Positions 1 through 8,427 of a stretch of 64,000 nt of DNA are shown here, piece by piece. The DNA is taken from the NCBI RefSeq assembly GCF_000730425.1, contig NZ_CP008896.1, forward strand, positions 5,208,001 to 5,272,000, given 5' to 3'. A program made the translations under genes and the position numbers. Numbering within the stretch: position 1 is the stretch's first letter; the number at the start of each line of letters is the position of its first letter. This DNA comes from Pseudomonas fluorescens. Its GTDB lineage: Bacteria; Pseudomonadota; Gammaproteobacteria; Pseudomonadales; Pseudomonadaceae. Below the pieces are notes generated by a model that worked only from the letters and a program-made list of their open reading frames with translations, was not told where the DNA came from and did not search any database.

Positions 1-747
<747 letters not shown>

Positions 748-754
748 AGAATTC

Positions 755-776
755 GCGCAAGAGTTCGCTCTTGCGC
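755..776 (+). terminator. Hairpin downstream of ffh
   Basis: GCGCAAGAG and CTCTTGCGC form a perfect 9-bp stem closed by a TTCG tetraloop, 8 nt after the ffh stop. No T-run follows, so this is either a factor-dependent end or an RNA-stabilising hairpin rather than a classic intrinsic terminator. Confidence 0.5.
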
Positions 777-897
777 AGGCCCGCAGGGATGTGGGATCTC
801 CAGCAAACCCGCCGTTGGCGGGAGCTGACTCGCCGTTTTAATCGACGGCTCTATAGCAGATCTGAATGGTACGCGGTCAGGTGCCGGAAAAAGACAT

Positions 898-925
898 TTG
901 CAAAAGTCCGGATATTCCTTAGAAT
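898..925 (+). promoter_or_regulatory. Candidate sigma-70 promoter of the rpsP operon
   Basis: TTGCAA (898-903) and TAGAAT (920-925) are separated by 16 nt and lie about 70 nt upstream of the rpsP start. Both hexamers are near consensus. The assignment is by inspection only. Confidence 0.5.
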
Positions 926-997
926 ATGCGGCCTTTCGGGCACCCATGCCCGCTGTGCATTTAGATTTGCAGCACCGACTACAGGAACGATGTTCAC

Positions 998-1249
998 ATG
1001 CTAACAATCCGTCTTGCCCTTGGCGGCTCCAAAAAGCGCCCGTTTTACCACTTGACCGTAACCGACAGCCGCAACCCGCGTGACGGTTCGCACAAGGAAC
1101 AGGTTGGTTTCTTCAACCCTGTTGCTCGTGGTCAAGAAGTTCGTCTGTCCGTGAACCAAGAGCGCGTAGCCTACTGGCTGAGCGTTGGTGCACAGCCTTC
1201 CGAGCGTGTTGCCAAGTTGTTGAAGGACTCGGCTAAGGCCGCAGCCTGA
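998..1249 (+). CDS. rpsP: 30S ribosomal protein S16
   Basis: 83-residue small-subunit ribosomal protein, usual length for pseudomonads. It starts [17 protein letters not shown], the conserved S16 beginning, and contains the GFFNP and [13 protein letters not shown] segments. It binds 16S rRNA early in 30S assembly. It is the first gene of the rpsP-rimM-trmD-rplS operon and is followed after 5 nt by rimM. A candidate promoter lies at 898-925. Confidence 0.98.
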   Translation: MLTIRLALGGSKKRPFYHLTVTDSRNPRDGSHKEQVGFFNPVARGQEVRLSVNQERVAYWLSVGAQPSERVAKLLKDSAKAAA

Positions 1250-1254
1250 GCAAT

Positions 1255-1791
1255 ATGAACGCGACGCCAGCCGTTGCTGATGATTTGATCGTTATCGGCA
1301 AGATTTATTCTGTTCATGGCGTTCGCGGCGAAGTGAAGGTGTATTCCTTTACTGATCCGACTGAAAACCTGTTGCAGTACAAGACCTGGACGCTCAAGCG
1401 CGAAGGGAGTGTGAAACAGGTCGAGCTGGTCAGTGGACGCGGGAGCGACAAGTTCCTGGTCGCAAAGCTCAAGGGTCTCGATGATCGTGAAGAAGCTCGT
1501 CTTCTGGCTGGTTATGAGATCTGCGTGCCGCGCAATCTGTTCCCTGAATTGACCGACGGCGAGTACTACTGGTACCAGCTGGAAGGTCTGAAGGTCATTG
1601 ATCAACTCGGGCAATTGCTCGGGAAAATCGATCATCTTCTGGAAACCGGCGCCAATGATGTAATGGTGGTCAAGCCTTGCGCTGGCAGCCTGGATGATCG
1701 CGAACGCCTGTTGCCCTATACCGAGCAATGCGTGTTGGCTGTCGACCTGGCAGCGGGCGAGATGAAGGTGGAATGGGATGCGGACTTCTAA
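1255..1791 (+). CDS. rimM: Ribosome maturation factor RimM
   Basis: 178-residue 16S rRNA processing factor that helps assemble the 30S head by binding S19. The N-terminal RimM barrel shows [17 protein letters not shown] and the C-terminal half is a PRC-barrel with [12 protein letters not shown] and TGANDVMVV. Length is typical. It lies 5 nt after rpsP, and its stop is 2 nt before the trmD GTG start, so these genes are very probably co-translated. Confidence 0.97.
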   Translation: MNATPAVADDLIVIGKIYSVHGVRGEVKVYSFTDPTENLLQYKTWTLKREGSVKQVELVSGRGSDKFLVAKLKGLDDREEARLLAGYEICVPRNLFPELTDGEYYWYQLEGLKVIDQLGQLLGKIDHLLETGANDVMVVKPCAGSLDDRERLLPYTEQCVLAVDLAAGEMKVEWDADF

Positions 1792-1793
1792 GC

Positions 1794-2546
1794 GTGGCTA
1801 ATTTGCGCATTGAAGTGATCAGTTTGTTTCCCGAGATGTTTTCCGCCATCAGCGAGTACGGCATCACCAGTCGGGCGGTGAAACAGGGGCTGTTACAGCT
1901 CACCTGTTGGAACCCGCGAGACTACACGACGGATCGACATCACACTGTGGACGATCGCCCATTTGGCGGTGGCCCGGGCATGGTGATGAAGATCAAGCCC
2001 CTGGAAGACGCGTTGGTTCAGGCCAAGGCTGCAGCCGGGGAGAAGGCGAAGGTAATTTACCTGTCCCCTCAAGGCCGCCAGCTGAAACAGGCTGCGGTAC
2101 GCGAACTGGCGAATGAGGCAAGCTTGATCCTGATTGCCGGTCGCTATGAAGGCATTGACGAGCGTTTTATTGAAGCTCATGTCGATGAAGAGTGGTCGAT
2201 TGGGGACTATGTCCTGTCTGGCGGCGAGCTGCCGGCGATGGTCCTGATAGATGCGGTTACACGACTGCTGCCTGGAGCTTTAGGGCATGCGGACTCCGCG
2301 GAGGAAGATTCCTTCACGGATGGTTTGCTGGATTGCCCGCACTACACCCGACCGGAGGTGTATGCGGATCAGCGTGTTCCCGACGTATTGCTAAGTGGCA
2401 ATCACGCACATATCCGGCGTTGGCGTTTACAGCAGTCCCTTGGTCGGACCTATGAACGACGCGCCGATCTTCTGGAAAGCCGCTCGCTTTCTGGAGAAGA
2501 GAAGAAGCTGCTCGAGGAATACATCCTCGGGCGGGACGATAGTTAA
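1794..2546 (+). CDS. trmD: tRNA (guanine-N1-)-methyltransferase TrmD
   Basis: 250-residue SAM-dependent enzyme forming m1G37 in tRNAs, needed to prevent frameshifting. The GTG at 1794 is preferred because it gives the family N-terminus ([16 protein letters not shown]); longer starts run into rimM. Landmarks are the [12 protein letters not shown] segment, the [10 protein letters not shown] segment and the SPOUT knot region [14 protein letters not shown]. It is third in the rpsP operon; the rplS start follows 45 nt later. Confidence 0.97.
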   Translation: MANLRIEVISLFPEMFSAISEYGITSRAVKQGLLQLTCWNPRDYTTDRHHTVDDRPFGGGPGMVMKIKPLEDALVQAKAAAGEKAKVIYLSPQGRQLKQAAVRELANEASLILIAGRYEGIDERFIEAHVDEEWSIGDYVLSGGELPAMVLIDAVTRLLPGALGHADSAEEDSFTDGLLDCPHYTRPEVYADQRVPDVLLSGNHAHIRRWRLQQSLGRTYERRADLLESRSLSGEEKKLLEEYILGRDDS

Positions 2547-2591
2547 CAACGTATCGATGGTAGATCCGACGATTTACCTTAGGAGCACAGC

Positions 2592-2942
2592 ATGACTAAC
2601 AAAATCATCCTTGCACTCGAAGCAGAGCAGATGACCAAAGAGATCCCTACCTTTGCCCCGGGCGACACCATTGTCGTTCAGGTGAAAGTGAAGGAAGGCG
2701 ACCGTTCGCGTCTGCAAGCGTTCGAGGGCGTAGTAATCGCCAAGCGTAACCGTGGTGTGAACAGTGCTTTCACTGTTCGTAAAATCTCCAACGGTGTTGG
2801 CGTAGAGCGTACTTTCCAGACCTACAGCCCGCAAATCGACAGCATGGCCGTTAAGCGTCGCGGTGACGTACGTAAAGCCAAGCTGTACTACCTGCGTGAC
2901 CTGTCCGGTAAAGCCGCTCGCATCAAGGAAAAACTGGCTTAA
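2592..2942 (+). CDS. rplS: 50S ribosomal protein L19
   Basis: 116-residue protein at the 30S-50S interface. It has the conserved [16 protein letters not shown] and [16 protein letters not shown] segments and family length. TAGGAG (2580-2585) sits 6 nt before the ATG. Last gene of the operon, followed by a strong intrinsic terminator at 2962-2989. Confidence 0.98.
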
Positions 2943-2961
2943 GTCCAGCTTCCCGATGCAG

Positions 2962-2989
2962 AAAAAAGCAGCCTACGGGCTGCTTTTTT
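2962..2989 (+). terminator. Intrinsic terminator of the rpsP-rplS operon
   Basis: AAAAAAGCAGCC and GGCTGCTTTTTT form a 12-bp stem around a TACG loop, ending in six T. The symmetric A- and T-runs would work in both directions. Confidence 0.9.
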
Positions 2990-3024
2990 GTGCCTGAAAT
3001 TTGCCCATCGCCCGGAACCCGTTC

Positions 3025-3438
3025 ATGACCACCCGCCTCGAAGAAATCCAGCGCCGCACCGACCTGTCCGTGACCCATGTGACCAAGGCTGTATTCCCGC
3101 CGACCACCAACCACCACAACACGTTGTTTGGCGGCACCGCCCTGGCCTGGATGGATGAAGTGTCATTCATTACCGCCACACGTTTTTGCCGCTTGCCGCT
3201 GGTGACGGTTTCTACTGATCGTATCGACTTTAATCATGCGATTCCGGCGGGCTCAATCGTCGAGTTGATTGGCCGAGTGATCAAGGTCGGCAACACCAGC
3301 CTCAAGGTGGAGGTGGAAGTATTTGTCGAAAGCATGAGTGCCGACGGCCGCGAGAAGGCGATCCAGGGTGTGTTCAGTTTTGTCGCGATTGATGCCGATA
3401 AGCGACCGGTACCGGTACTGCCTGGATTTGCGGATTGA
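3025..3438 (+). CDS. Acyl-CoA thioesterase, YciA-like hotdog protein
   Basis: 137-residue single hotdog-domain protein that probably hydrolyses acyl-CoA to fatty acid and CoA. The HNTLFGGTALAWMDEVSFI segment matches the catalytic region of the YciA/cytosolic acyl-CoA hydrolase family, with the acidic residue in WMDE, and the C-terminal half has the SIVELIGRVIKVGNTSLKV strand pair. The ATG at 3025 is chosen over an upstream TTG at 3001 because MTTRLEEIQ is a natural family start. It is transcriptionally separate from rplS. Substrate range cannot be read from sequence. Confidence 0.88.
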   Translation: MTTRLEEIQRRTDLSVTHVTKAVFPPTTNHHNTLFGGTALAWMDEVSFITATRFCRLPLVTVSTDRIDFNHAIPAGSIVELIGRVIKVGNTSLKVEVEVFVESMSADGREKAIQGVFSFVAIDADKRPVPVLPGFAD

Positions 3439-3446
3439 TCCCTGTC

Positions 3447-3533
3447 CTGTAGGAGCCGGCTTGCCGGCGATGGGGCCCTTAGCAACAGCGCCGTGCGTGA
3501 AATCGCTATCGCCGGCAAGCCGGCTCCTGCACA
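3447..3533. repeat. REPIN-like inverted REP pair
   Basis: TGTAGGAGCCGGCTTGCCGGCGA and its inverted copy (about 3506-3529) enclose about 35 nt. Each copy is itself palindromic. It is an extragenic REP doublet between the thioesterase gene and xerD. Confidence 0.85.
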
Positions 3534-3583
3534 AAGCGCGGCTGCGCTAGGATCTACCTATTCTTTTCTCTGTTCGAGCCCCC

Positions 3584-4480
3584 ATGCCCGCCATTGACCA
3601 CCCCCTGATCGACCGCTTTCTCGACGCCCTCTGGCTGGAAAAAGGCCTGTCGGACAACACGCGCCAGTCCTACCGCAGCGACTTGGCCCTGTTCAATGGC
3701 TGGCTGCTGGAGAAGAACCTCGAGCTGAGCCACGCCGGACGCGAGCTGATCCTCGATCACCTGGCCTGGCGCCTGGAGCAAAACTACAAGCCGCGCTCCA
3801 CCGCACGATTCCTCTCGGGAGTGCGTGGGTTTTATCGCTATTTGCTGCGGGAAAAACTGATTGCTGTCGACCCGACCCTGCAAGTCGACATGCCGCAACT
3901 CGGCAGGCCTCTGCCCAAGTCCCTGTCGGAAGCTGATGTCGAAGCCCTGCTGGCCGCGCCTGACCTAAGTGAAGCCATCGGCCAGCGGGACCGCGCCATG
4001 CTTGAGGTGTTGTATGCCTGTGGCCTGCGTGTCACCGAGTTGATCAGCCTGACCCTGGAGCAGGTCAACCTGCGCCAGGGTGTATTGCGGGTAATGGGCA
4101 AAGGCAGCAAGGAGCGCCTGGTGCCCATGGGGGAGGAGGCGATTGTGTGGGTTGAGCGTTACATGCGCGATGCCCGCAGTGAGCTGCTTGGCGGGCGGCC
4201 CAGCGACGTGTTGTTTCCCAGCCTGCGCGGTGAACAGATGACCCGCCAGACCTTCTGGCATCGCATCAAGCACCAGGCCAGGGTGGCCGGGATCGGCAGG
4301 TCGCTGTCCCCCCACACCCTGCGCCATGCATTTGCCACCCATCTGCTCAACCATGGCGCGGATTTGCGGGTGGTGCAGATGTTGCTGGGCCATAGCGATC
4401 TGTCCACTACACAGATTTACACCCATGTAGCGCGTGCAAGGTTGCAAGAGCTGCATGCCAAACATCACCCAAGGGGTTGA
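3584..4480 (+). CDS. xerD: Site-specific tyrosine recombinase XerD
   Basis: 298-residue recombinase that acts with XerC at dif to resolve chromosome dimers at the septum. The N-terminal SAM-like core-binding domain (about 1-95) precedes the catalytic domain with R149 (CGLRVTEL), H244-T-L-R247 (PHTLRHAFATHLL), H270 (LLGHSDLSTTQIY) and nucleophile Y279. The complete R-H-R-H-Y set and the LLGHSDLSTTQIYTHVA end are typical XerD. It lies upstream of dsbC, as in other pseudomonads. Confidence 0.95.
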   Translation: MPAIDHPLIDRFLDALWLEKGLSDNTRQSYRSDLALFNGWLLEKNLELSHAGRELILDHLAWRLEQNYKPRSTARFLSGVRGFYRYLLREKLIAVDPTLQVDMPQLGRPLPKSLSEADVEALLAAPDLSEAIGQRDRAMLEVLYACGLRVTELISLTLEQVNLRQGVLRVMGKGSKERLVPMGEEAIVWVERYMRDARSELLGGRPSDVLFPSLRGEQMTRQTFWHRIKHQARVAGIGRSLSPHTLRHAFATHLLNHGADLRVVQMLLGHSDLSTTQIYTHVARARLQELHAKHHPRG

Positions 4481-4621
4481 TAGGCCCCAAATGGGCTGCC
4501 GGCGTCTGCCCTGGCGCCCATTTGTGGTAGGCTTTGCCGGTTTGCAAAGGGGACGGTCCCGAGCCGTGTTTTCAGATCGGCGCCCTGGCCTTCGTCCCTG
4601 CATCTGCCTTCAGGAGTTCCC

Positions 4622-5353
4622 ATGCGCTTGACCCAGATTTTTGCCGCCGCAGCCATTGCGTTGGTCTCAACCTTTGCCGTCGCCGATGACGCCGCCGAGA
4701 AGACAATCCGTAAGAGTCTGGAAAGCCTCCAACTCGAAACCCCGGTCGAAAGCATCAGCGCCAGCCCCATGGCCGGCCTGTATGAAGTCAAGCTCAAGGG
4801 CAGCCGCGTGTTGTACGCCAGTGCCGACGGCCAGTACATCGTCCAGGGCTATCTGTTCCAATTGAAAGACGGCAAGCCGGTCAACCTCACCGAGAAGGCC
4901 GAGCGTTTGGGCGTGTCCAAGTTGATCAATGCCATTCCGGTTGCCGAAACCGTGGTGTACCCGGCCATTGGCGAGACCAAGACCCACATCACCGTGTTCA
5001 CCGATACCACCTGCCCGTACTGCCACAAGCTGCACGCCGAAGTGCCTGAGTTGAACAAAATGGGCGTCGAAGTGCGCTACGTTGCGTTCCCGCGCCAGGG
5101 CCTGGGGTCGCCGGGCGACAAGCAGTTGCAAGCGGTGTGGTGCTCGGCTGACAAAAAGGGCGCCATGGACAAGATGGTCGACGGCAAGGACATCAAGGCT
5201 GCCGCCTGCGCCAACCCGGTTTCCAAGCAGTTCGCCCTGGGCCAGTCGATTGGCGTGAACGGTACGCCGGCCATCGTTTTGGCTGACGGCCAGGTCATTC
5301 CGGGCTACCAGCCTGCACCACAAATCGCCAAACTGGCGCTGGGTGCCAAATAA
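4622..5353 (+). CDS. dsbC: Thiol:disulfide interchange protein DsbC
   Basis: 243-residue periplasmic disulfide isomerase and chaperone, kept reduced by DsbD. A signal peptide (residues 1-21, cleavage after AVA) precedes the N-terminal dimerisation domain (ESISASPMAGLYEVKL) and a thioredoxin-fold domain with the active site C131-P-Y-C134 (TDTTCPYCHKLH). The cis-Pro loop is GVNGTPAIV. CAGGAG precedes the ATG at good spacing. In many proteobacteria it lies between xerD and hom, as here. Terminator at 5415-5437. Confidence 0.96.
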   Translation: MRLTQIFAAAAIALVSTFAVADDAAEKTIRKSLESLQLETPVESISASPMAGLYEVKLKGSRVLYASADGQYIVQGYLFQLKDGKPVNLTEKAERLGVSKLINAIPVAETVVYPAIGETKTHITVFTDTTCPYCHKLHAEVPELNKMGVEVRYVAFPRQGLGSPGDKQLQAVWCSADKKGAMDKMVDGKDIKAAACANPVSKQFALGQSIGVNGTPAIVLADGQVIPGYQPAPQIAKLALGAK

Positions 5354-5414
5354 ACAGTATCGTCGAGCCTTTGACGGTCAGACCCGCCGAAATCTCGACG
5401 GGTCATCAATAGCG

Positions 5415-5437
5415 AGCCGCAGTCGTGCGGCTGTTTT
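5415..5437 (+). terminator. Intrinsic terminator after dsbC
   Basis: AGCCGCA and TGCGGCT form the stem with a short loop, followed by GTTTTT. It lies 60 nt past the dsbC stop. Confidence 0.8.
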
Positions 5438-5439
5438 TC

Positions 5440-5464
5440 ACGGCCGACCTTGAGTCGGCCGTTT
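5440..5464 (+). promoter_or_regulatory. Hairpin just ahead of the hom ribosome-binding site
   Basis: ACGGCCGAC (5440-5448) and GTCGGCCGT (5454-5462) form a perfect 9-bp stem with a 5-nt loop, followed by TT and only 5 nt later by the GGGGAG Shine-Dalgarno of hom. It follows the dsbC terminator directly. It could be a second terminator or an element controlling hom translation or read-through; function is inferred. Confidence 0.45.
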
Positions 5465-5480
5465 CATGGGGAGTTCTTCA

Positions 5481-6785
5481 GTGAAACCGGTCAAAGTAGG
5501 CATCTGTGGGTTAGGGACCGTCGGTGGCGGCACCTTGAACGTACTTCAGCGTAATGCCGAGGAAATTTCCCGCCGTGCAGGGCGTGGGATTGAAGTGGCA
5601 CAAATTGCCATGCGTACGCCAAAGCCTCAGTACCAAACGACCGGTATTGCGATTACCCACGATGTCTTCGACGTGGCCACCAACCCTGAAATCGATATCG
5701 TCATCGAACTGGTCGGCGGTTATACCGTCGCCCGCGAGCTGGTGCTCAAGGCCATCGAAAACGGCAAGCACGTCGTTACCGCCAACAAGGCCCTGATTGC
5801 CGTGCACGGCAACGAAATCTTCGCCAAGGCCCGCGAGAAGGGCGTGATCGTGGCGTTCGAAGCAGCGGTGGCCGGCGGTATCCCGGTGATCAAGGCGATC
5901 CGTGAAGGCCTGTCGGCCAACCGCATCAACTGGGTGGCCGGCATCATCAACGGCACCGGTAACTTCATCCTTACCGAAATGCGCGAGAAGGGCCGTACCT
6001 TCGAAGACGTGCTGGCCGAAGCCCAGGCCCTGGGCTACGCCGAGGCCGATCCGACCTTTGACGTCGAAGGCATCGACGCGGCGCACAAGCTGACCATCCT
6101 GGCATCCATCGCCTTTGGTATCCCGCTGCAGTTCGACAAGGCCTACACCGAAGGCATCACCCAGCTGACCACCGCCGATGTGAACTACGCCGAAGCCCTG
6201 GGCTATCGCATCAAGCACCTGGGCGTGGCGCGCAGCACCGCTGCCGGTATCGAATTGCGCGTACACCCGACGCTGATCCCGGCCGACCGCCTGATCGCCA
6301 ACGTCAATGGCGTGATGAACGCGGTGATGGTCAACGGTGACGCCGCCGGCTCCACTCTGTTCTACGGGGCCGGTGCCGGCATGGAACCGACCGCTTCGTC
6401 GGTGATCGCCGACCTGGTGGACGTGGTCCGCGCCATGACCAGCGACCCGGAAAACCGCGTACCGCACCTGGCCTTCCAGCCGGATTCGCTGTCGGCGCAC
6501 CCGATCCTGCCGATCGAAGCCTGCGAAAGTTCCTACTACCTGCGGATCCAGGCCAAGGACCATCCGGGCGTCCTGGCCCAGGTGGCCAGCATCCTCTCGG
6601 AGCGGGGCATCAACATTGAGTCGATCATGCAGAAGGAAGTCGAAGAACACGACGGCCTGGTGCCAATGATCCTGCTGACCCACCGCGTGCTGGAACAGCA
6701 CATGAACGATGCCATCGCCGCACTGCAAGCCCTGCAAGGCGTGGTCGGGCCGGTGGTGCGGATCCGCGTCGAACACCTGAACTAA
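5481..6785 (+). CDS. hom: Homoserine dehydrogenase
   Basis: 434-residue NAD(P)H-dependent enzyme reducing aspartate semialdehyde to homoserine, the branch to threonine and methionine. The Rossmann motif GLGTVGGGT is at the N-terminus, followed by the catalytic domain (GIINGTGNFILTEM, DPTFDVEGIDAAHKL) and a C-terminal ACT regulatory domain (about 350-430, AKDHPGVLAQVASILSERG) expected to mediate threonine feedback. The GTG at 5481 is preferred to an ATG at 5466 because GGGGAG lies 7 nt upstream and the length matches the family. It is followed by thrC. Confidence 0.96.
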   Translation: MKPVKVGICGLGTVGGGTLNVLQRNAEEISRRAGRGIEVAQIAMRTPKPQYQTTGIAITHDVFDVATNPEIDIVIELVGGYTVARELVLKAIENGKHVVTANKALIAVHGNEIFAKAREKGVIVAFEAAVAGGIPVIKAIREGLSANRINWVAGIINGTGNFILTEMREKGRTFEDVLAEAQALGYAEADPTFDVEGIDAAHKLTILASIAFGIPLQFDKAYTEGITQLTTADVNYAEALGYRIKHLGVARSTAAGIELRVHPTLIPADRLIANVNGVMNAVMVNGDAAGSTLFYGAGAGMEPTASSVIADLVDVVRAMTSDPENRVPHLAFQPDSLSAHPILPIEACESSYYLRIQAKDHPGVLAQVASILSERGINIESIMQKEVEEHDGLVPMILLTHRVLEQHMNDAIAALQALQGVVGPVVRIRVEHLN

Positions 6786-6795
6786 CGATAGATTG

Positions 6796-6824
6796 CAGAG
6801 GCCCCGCAGGTTCGGCGGCCTCTG
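6796..6824 (+). other. hom-thrC intergenic hairpin
   Basis: CAGAGGCC (6796-6803) and GGCCTCTG (6817-6824) form an 8-bp stem between hom and thrC. No T-run follows, so it is more likely a processing or stability element than a terminator. Confidence 0.45.
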
Positions 6825-6851
6825 TCCAAGAATGTTGTAGAGGAGCCAGTC

Positions 6852-8258
6852 ATGCGTTACATCAGCACCCGCGGCCAGGCACCGGCCCTGAATTTCGAAG
6901 ACGTCCTGCTTGCAGGCCTCGCCACTGATGGCGGCCTGTACGTGCCGGAAAACCTGCCACGTTTCACCCAGGAAGAAATCGCCTCCTGGGCCGGCCTGCC
7001 GTACCACGAGCTGGCGTTCCGGGTCATGCGCCCGTTCGTCGCCGGCAGTATTCCCGATGCCGACTTCAAGAAAATCCTCGAAGAAACCTACGGCGTGTTC
7101 TCCCACAACGCCATCGCCCCGTTGCGCCAACTGAATGGTAACGAGTGGGTGCTGGAGCTGTTCCACGGCCCGACCCTGGCGTTCAAGGATTTCGCCCTGC
7201 AACTGCTCGGCCGCCTGCTGGACTACGTGCTGGAGAAACGCGGCGAGCGCGTGGTGATCATCGGTGCCACCTCTGGTGATACCGGCTCGGCGGCCATCGA
7301 AGGCTGCAAACACTGCGAAAACGTCGATATCTTCATCCTGCACCCGCACAATCGGGTGTCGGAAGTGCAGCGCCGGCAGATGACCACCCTCTTTGGCCAG
7401 AACATCCATAACATCGCGGTCGAAGGCAACTTCGACGACTGCCAGGAAATGGTCAAGGCCAGCTTCGCCGACCAGAGCTTTCTCAAGGGCACGCGCCTGG
7501 TGGCGGTGAACTCGATCAACTGGGCGCGGATCATGGCCCAGATCGTCTACTACTTCCACGCCTCGCTGCAGTTGGGCGGGCCGGCGCGCTCGGTGTCGTT
7601 CTCGGTGCCGACCGGCAACTTCGGCGATATCTTCGCCGGTTACCTGGCGCGCAACATGGGCCTGCCGATCAACCAGTTGATCGTCGCCACCAACCGCAAC
7701 GACATCCTGCACCGCTTCATGAGCGGCAACCAGTACGTCAAGGAAACCCTGCACGCCACGCTGTCGCCGTCGATGGACATCATGGTCTCGTCGAACTTCG
7801 AACGCCTGCTGTTTGACATGCACGGTCGCAATGGCGCAGCCCTGGCCGGTCTGATGGACAGCTTCAAACAAGGCGGCTTCAGCGTCGAACAGGATCGCTG
7901 GACCGAAACCCGCAAGTTGTTCGATTCCCTGGCCGTGGACGATGCCCAGACCTGCGAGACCATCGCCGAAGTCTATGCCCAGACCGGCGAGTTGCTGGAC
8001 CCGCACACTGCCATTGGCGTCAAGGCCGCGCGTGAATGCCGGCGCAGCCTGGATATCCCGATGGTCATCCTCGGCACCGCGCACCCGGTGAAATTCCCTG
8101 AGGCGGTGCAGAAGGCCGGTGTTGGCAAGGGCTTGGAGTTGCCGCCGCACCTGGCGGACTTGTTTGAGCGCGAAGAGCGCTGCACCGTGTTGCCCAATGA
8201 CCTGAAGGCCATCCAGGGGTTTGTCAGCCAGCATGGCAATCGTGGAAAGCCGCTCTGA
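6852..8258 (+). CDS. thrC: Threonine synthase
   Basis: 468-residue PLP enzyme converting O-phosphohomoserine to threonine. The N-terminal MRYISTRGQAPALNFEDVLLAGLATDGGLYVP is the family signature. The PLP-binding lysine is K112 in FHGPTLAFKDFALQ, and the phosphate-binding region is GATSGDTGSAA. AGAGGAG precedes the ATG at proper spacing. It lies 66 nt downstream of hom, probably one transcript; a strong terminator follows at 8284-8323. Confidence 0.97.
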   Translation: MRYISTRGQAPALNFEDVLLAGLATDGGLYVPENLPRFTQEEIASWAGLPYHELAFRVMRPFVAGSIPDADFKKILEETYGVFSHNAIAPLRQLNGNEWVLELFHGPTLAFKDFALQLLGRLLDYVLEKRGERVVIIGATSGDTGSAAIEGCKHCENVDIFILHPHNRVSEVQRRQMTTLFGQNIHNIAVEGNFDDCQEMVKASFADQSFLKGTRLVAVNSINWARIMAQIVYYFHASLQLGGPARSVSFSVPTGNFGDIFAGYLARNMGLPINQLIVATNRNDILHRFMSGNQYVKETLHATLSPSMDIMVSSNFERLLFDMHGRNGAALAGLMDSFKQGGFSVEQDRWTETRKLFDSLAVDDAQTCETIAEVYAQTGELLDPHTAIGVKAARECRRSLDIPMVILGTAHPVKFPEAVQKAGVGKGLELPPHLADLFEREERCTVLPNDLKAIQGFVSQHGNRGKPL

Positions 8259-8283
8259 GTTCTGAGGGGCTGCACGATTAAGC

Positions 8284-8323
8284 AAAACGGCGCTTGTCCA
8301 GAAATGGTGAAGCGCCGTTTTTC
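8284..8323 (+). terminator. Intrinsic terminator after thrC
   Basis: AAAACGGCGCTT and AAGCGCCGTTTT form a 12-bp stem with a 14-nt loop, followed by TTC. It ends the hom-thrC transcript. Confidence 0.85.
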
Positions 8324-8340
8324 TTGGAGGGCACCCTATC

Positions 8341-8374
8341 CCTTGTAGGTGCTGGCTTGCCAGCGCCTACAAGG
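8341..8374. repeat. Compact REP palindrome
   Basis: CCTTGTAGGTGCTGGC and GCCAGCGCCTACAAGG face each other with two bases between them, giving one near-perfect 34-bp palindrome. It resembles an inverted REP pair that has lost its spacer. Confidence 0.75.
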
Positions 8375-8427
8375 GGGCGCAGCTTCGCGCCACCGAGCCA
8401 AAAATAACCCACAAGGAAACCCTCACG

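Noticed and set aside
5440..5464. A riboswitch upstream of hom
   Set aside because: Only a short hairpin is seen, with no conserved riboswitch core recognised; listed as a hairpin instead.
5511..8285. A 924-residue open frame on the minus strand across hom and thrC
   Set aside because: It is antisense to two well-identified genes, rich in His/Gln/Arg as GC-rich shadow frames are, and has no ribosome-binding site or family match.
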